A DNA stretch of 64,000 nucleotides from Phytoseiulus persimilis. Its lineage: Eukaryota > Arthropoda > Arachnida > Mesostigmata > Phytoseiidae. The DNA is taken from the NCBI GenBank assembly GCA_037576195.1, contig CM075102.1, positions 28,950,745-29,014,744 on the forward strand, given 5' to 3'. This document shows, piece by piece, positions 60,776-64,000 of the stretch. Position 1 is the stretch's first letter. Every line of letters starts with the position of its first letter. The notes beneath the pieces were generated by a model. That model was not told the origin of the DNA and ran no database searches. It worked only from the letters and a program-made list of their open reading frames with translations. A program made the position numbers and the translations under genes.

Positions 60776-60850
60776 CAGGGGTTTCCAACCTTTTTGAGTC
60801 GACGCGCCCCCGGGGGGTCCGCGGACTTCTCTCTGTGAAGCTCGGGGGTG
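60776..60850. mobile_element. hAT-like transposon terminus (MITE or solo end)
   Basis: The segment starts CAGGGGTTTCCAACCTTTTT and continues GAGTCGACGCGCCCCC. The CAGnGGTTyyCAAmCTTTTT opening followed by a C-rich segment is the common terminal inverted repeat style of hAT-family elements and their non-autonomous derivatives. I could not find the matching opposite end in the next kilobases or confirm an 8-base target duplication, so this is a solo or decayed end. Confidence 0.4.
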
Positions 60851-60859
60851 CCAAAGGAC

Positions 60860-63800
60860 CCCTCTGCCATGCTTATACACTAATTTACCCATCTGGATAT
60901 CAGATGCCTGGTCCCATAGAGAGTGCCCACTCAATGAAATAAGAACAATGCAGGGTCGATCATTCACTTCCTATAGACAAGTCACGTGCACAGACTCAAA
61001 GTAGACGAATCCACAATCTCTGATAACGACGATTGCTGCTGGAGATGACGATGAAGAGTACGTTAAGGTGCTCAATGAGATTTTCGTATGGTAATGACGC
61101 TTTCCTGCTCTCGGTGCTCTTTGTGCGACGCAGAACACTCAGTGCGACGTTTGGCGCGAAGAGAAGGAGAGCCATTATCACGCCGTTGATGGCCCGAATG
61201 ATTGAGGATCATGTAATCGAAGATCAGGGTAATTATCGTTGCGAGCTTCCCATGACGCGATCATAATATGATAACACTGGATCTCTGCGGAACAATTTCG
61301 TCCATCAAAGTAGGGTTTAATCCACCCTTCAGAGTATTTTCGGAGAGTTTGGCGCTCGGAAAAAGAATACAGGAGCGATTGCTTAGCTGGTCCATCTCTG
61401 TAAGTCGAGCAGGAGTACAGGCAACAGGCGAATTTATGTGTTCAACGGCAGCCTTCTCGGTGGAGATTCTTCGAAGACGATCGAAGCGAGAGGTTCGTCG
61501 ACGTAGTGTCGAATACTTGGCATTTCGCCACAGATTCAGAGAGTCATGCTACATCGTTAAAAGTTATGGCCGTTGGCACTCAGCTTCCCAGCGGAAGGGC
61601 AGGGATGCTGTTCTAAGGAAGCCAAGAACGGACGTTCCGCCATCTAAGCTGTTGTCACAATTAGATTGATGCCAGGTGAAAGTAGATACAAGTAAGATCG
61701 AAGGCATAAATCTCATGGCAATGTTCGGAGTCGTTGGTGCTGTTCCTGGGTCATGAAATCCGGGGAAGTTTACTACCGCCGAGATGTCACTGGTAGGAGC
61801 GGTGAATGCTGAACGGAAAACCCGGGTAAGCTTGGCACTCGGAGCACACTGAGCGTAAAGGGGAAACGAAGTGGCATGGCGTCACCTTCCACTGCGACCT
61901 TGGCAGCCATCTCGAAAAATCAAGAAGTGACCGCTCTTCGTTCAGCGGGATGTGATCTCGGGAATAGAAACATTTGATAGCAAGAATGGTTTCTTTATGC
62001 GAGCTGGTGACACGAGCGTAGAGTCGGTAGCCTCACGAGCATTTATTCACATTCCTAAGAATCAGTTTTACTAGAACCGACAAGAGATTTCTCTTGCTCG
62101 ACGGCATGCGCACCGAGTGGATGTTGCTGTCGTTCTCAGACGAACCCAACCAGATCATAGCCGGGATCATTCTCCCATAGGATTGATGCTTGCTAAAGCT
62201 CGCGAGCGCGCAGCGATAGTAGTATTTGCAAGCGACTCCAACGCAGTTCCTTCTCCGGAAGAGAGCGGGATAGGGAGCCGAGTCCTTGGCGACAGCGTTC
62301 CGAGAAAGTTTGCGGTGAACTCTTGAAGTTGGAACGCTGGATGTTGTGTAGTTTCCACTCTCTTGCCCCCGCAAAGCAAAGTTCGTCCACGACTCCACCC
62401 ACGCCTTGCAACACATAGCAAGCGTCGTCATCACGCTGAAGGGGAATCCGAAACGCTTCCCTCGCAGCCTTGATATTCATCTTAATATGATCCGGGCGAC
62501 CATTCGGAAGAATAGTGATATCGACGACTTACAAGTACAGGATACGCAACAAACTAGCTGAGGCGCAGCAGTTCCAAGTTTACCTTCTGTTGCGCACCCG
62601 ACAGCGCGATTTCCACAAAGACAAGAGTTTTAGTCTGTCCGTGGCCGCGACAACCTTTGACTTTTGTTCCGCTCACACGGGAGCGAAGTTCAGAGCAGAA
62701 TGGAGGCTTTTGTATTCGGTCCTAAAAGCTTGTTGATAGAGGAAAAAACTTTTTGTTATGCATGTAGAGCTACCCACGCGCTCAGGCTGAGCTCAGAGTG
62801 ACTCACGTTTTGCAGCGGTGGAATAACGGAGGTGGAGCTCTCGCTACAGGTCAGGAATCAATTCCCCCATCTATCCACCATGAGCAATGTTTCTCACAAT
62901 CAAGGTATCCAGGCCTCGCTTTTCTGAATCGCCGCTGACCAGGTCTCAACAACCTCAAAACTGCATTGGAGTGGAAACTAGAGGTACCCCGAACTCCGCT
63001 GCATTCAGAACCGGGTGGGGATCTCCACGCCGGCTGCAGGATTCGGAGGTGGATTTCAGGTCCTGTTTCGTTGCTCCAGAAAGGGCCATTTTCAGCGTTT
63101 TTTTCCATGTAGTCAAAGACGAATGGGATGAATATCAGTTTGGGACCCAATTAGGGACCGATGCGGTACCGTGTACATGAGAAGACCATGCGCCTCGTTT
63201 CCTTCGTTCAGTCAACGGCCCACTCTGTTGACATTGAGTTCATCGATTGCAGAGAGGAAGTTTGCTTAGTACCACAATCGACGGGTCATGAATTTTCAAA
63301 GATTCTGCCACGCAAAAGTAGTGAAATATTAGCTGCCTCGTGAGATTAGTGCTCTTAGTGACGCAGCTCGAAACCGTCTAAAGTTAGTGCTCGGGCTGCT
63401 TTCGACTGGCATCCTTCCAGAGCGCCTGATCCCGTTATTCGAACAATCTTGAAGCGAAGAAACGTGGGGCCGAGAATTTCGACAACCCTCGAGGGAAACA
63501 AACGAGCGTTCAGGTTTGTGGACAGCGTTTGCTCCCCGTTCTCCTTCGAATCCTCCTCCCTCCGATCTGAATCGATGATGCATCACTAGAGACGCCATAT
63601 GACCGGGCATTTTTTTCAAGGAAACTAGACATTGTCCGAACGGACATCAGACCGGACGTTTCCAGATACACCAATCAATAGACTGGGAGAAGCTCGAACC
63701 TCGATATGTTTTCCTCATTCCATGCAGCATTGATGAGTCTCAAGTACTAGGACGAGGAGTCGAAGTGAACTTCACTCTCTCTTCAATTATATCCAACATC

Positions 63801-64000
63801 TGCTCATTTGAGCACCGGGTGCATCTAGATCTTCTCGAAGTTTGAGTATCCAGAGGGCCCTCGCTTGGGGAATTCTCCGACATAATGACATTCGAACATG
63901 GAGCGTCTTCTCGTGGGAACCTCGCGTTTTGAGTGCGCCACGGAAGGGCGCTCGCTATGCTCTCGCGGCGGTTGGTGCGGGGAGTTTCCTCATCAGTGTG
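60860..64000. other. Gene-poor region to the window end
   Basis: No conserved coding exon, RNA gene or clear repeat is recognised. ORFs at 61,268-61,669 (plus) and 62,033-62,480 (minus, two frames) show no family resemblance. Confidence 0.35.

Noticed and set aside
1-64000. CRISPR arrays, bacterial operons, rRNA genes
   Set aside because: No regularly spaced direct repeats, ribosome-binding-site-led gene clusters or rRNA core sequences are visible; the window is eukaryotic.

Overview
This window is eukaryotic, almost certainly from an arthropod. Genes are split into many small exons by short GT-AG introns (most about 80-400 bases). Splice sites and polyadenylation signals are readable, there are no bacterial operon signals, and the proteins are metazoan families. 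Visible GC-richness, compact introns and an intact SVEP1-type gene would fit a chelicerate such as a parasitiform mite. That taxonomic guess is an inference, not a sequence match.

Left part (1-13,500). The minus strand carries the first coding exon (8003-9055) of a membrane adenylate cyclase most like vertebrate type 3. Its remaining exons would lie at lower coordinates, but I find none between 1 and 8002, so this stretch looks like one long intron running off the window. Its 5' flank (9056-13,500) holds no recognised gene. A 51-residue Ser/Asn/Thr-rich ORF at 9514-9669 on the same strand could be an upstream ORF.

Middle (13,532-27,523, minus). This is a complete SVEP1-like gene (sushi, von Willebrand factor A, EGF and pentraxin domains). 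I resolved 26 coding exons whose splice phases all agree, giving 6,897 nt and 2,298 residues. Domain order: signal peptide, VWA, Cys-rich segments, 3 sushi, 2 HYR, 1 sushi, conserved linker, Cys-rich GCC2/GCC3-type repeats, 6 EGF-like, pentraxin/LamG, 13 sushi, stop. There is no C-terminal membrane segment, so the product should be a secreted extracellular-matrix or adhesion protein. A polyadenylation hexamer overlaps its stop codon.

Right of it, 27,540-37,700 contains simple repeats and an AT-rich island but no gene I can support. A small plus-strand gene at about 38,209-38,968 (three confident coding exons plus a tiny or alternative first exon, poly(A) signal at 39,022) encodes a short secreted Pro/Ala/Gly/Tyr-rich protein, perhaps cuticular.

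From 39,030 to 64,000 I see no intact host gene. It reads as transposon debris and intergenic DNA: two degenerate BEL/Pao-type LTR-retrotransposon pieces (about 48,840-49,400 and 52,690-52,995), a doubtful gypsy-like reverse-transcriptase scrap (55,319-55,579, minus) and a hAT-like terminus at 60,776. The genes do not form an operon or pathway. I did not find a convincing novel system; the most useful items are the resolved SVEP1-like gene, the small secreted-protein gene and the retroelement remnants.
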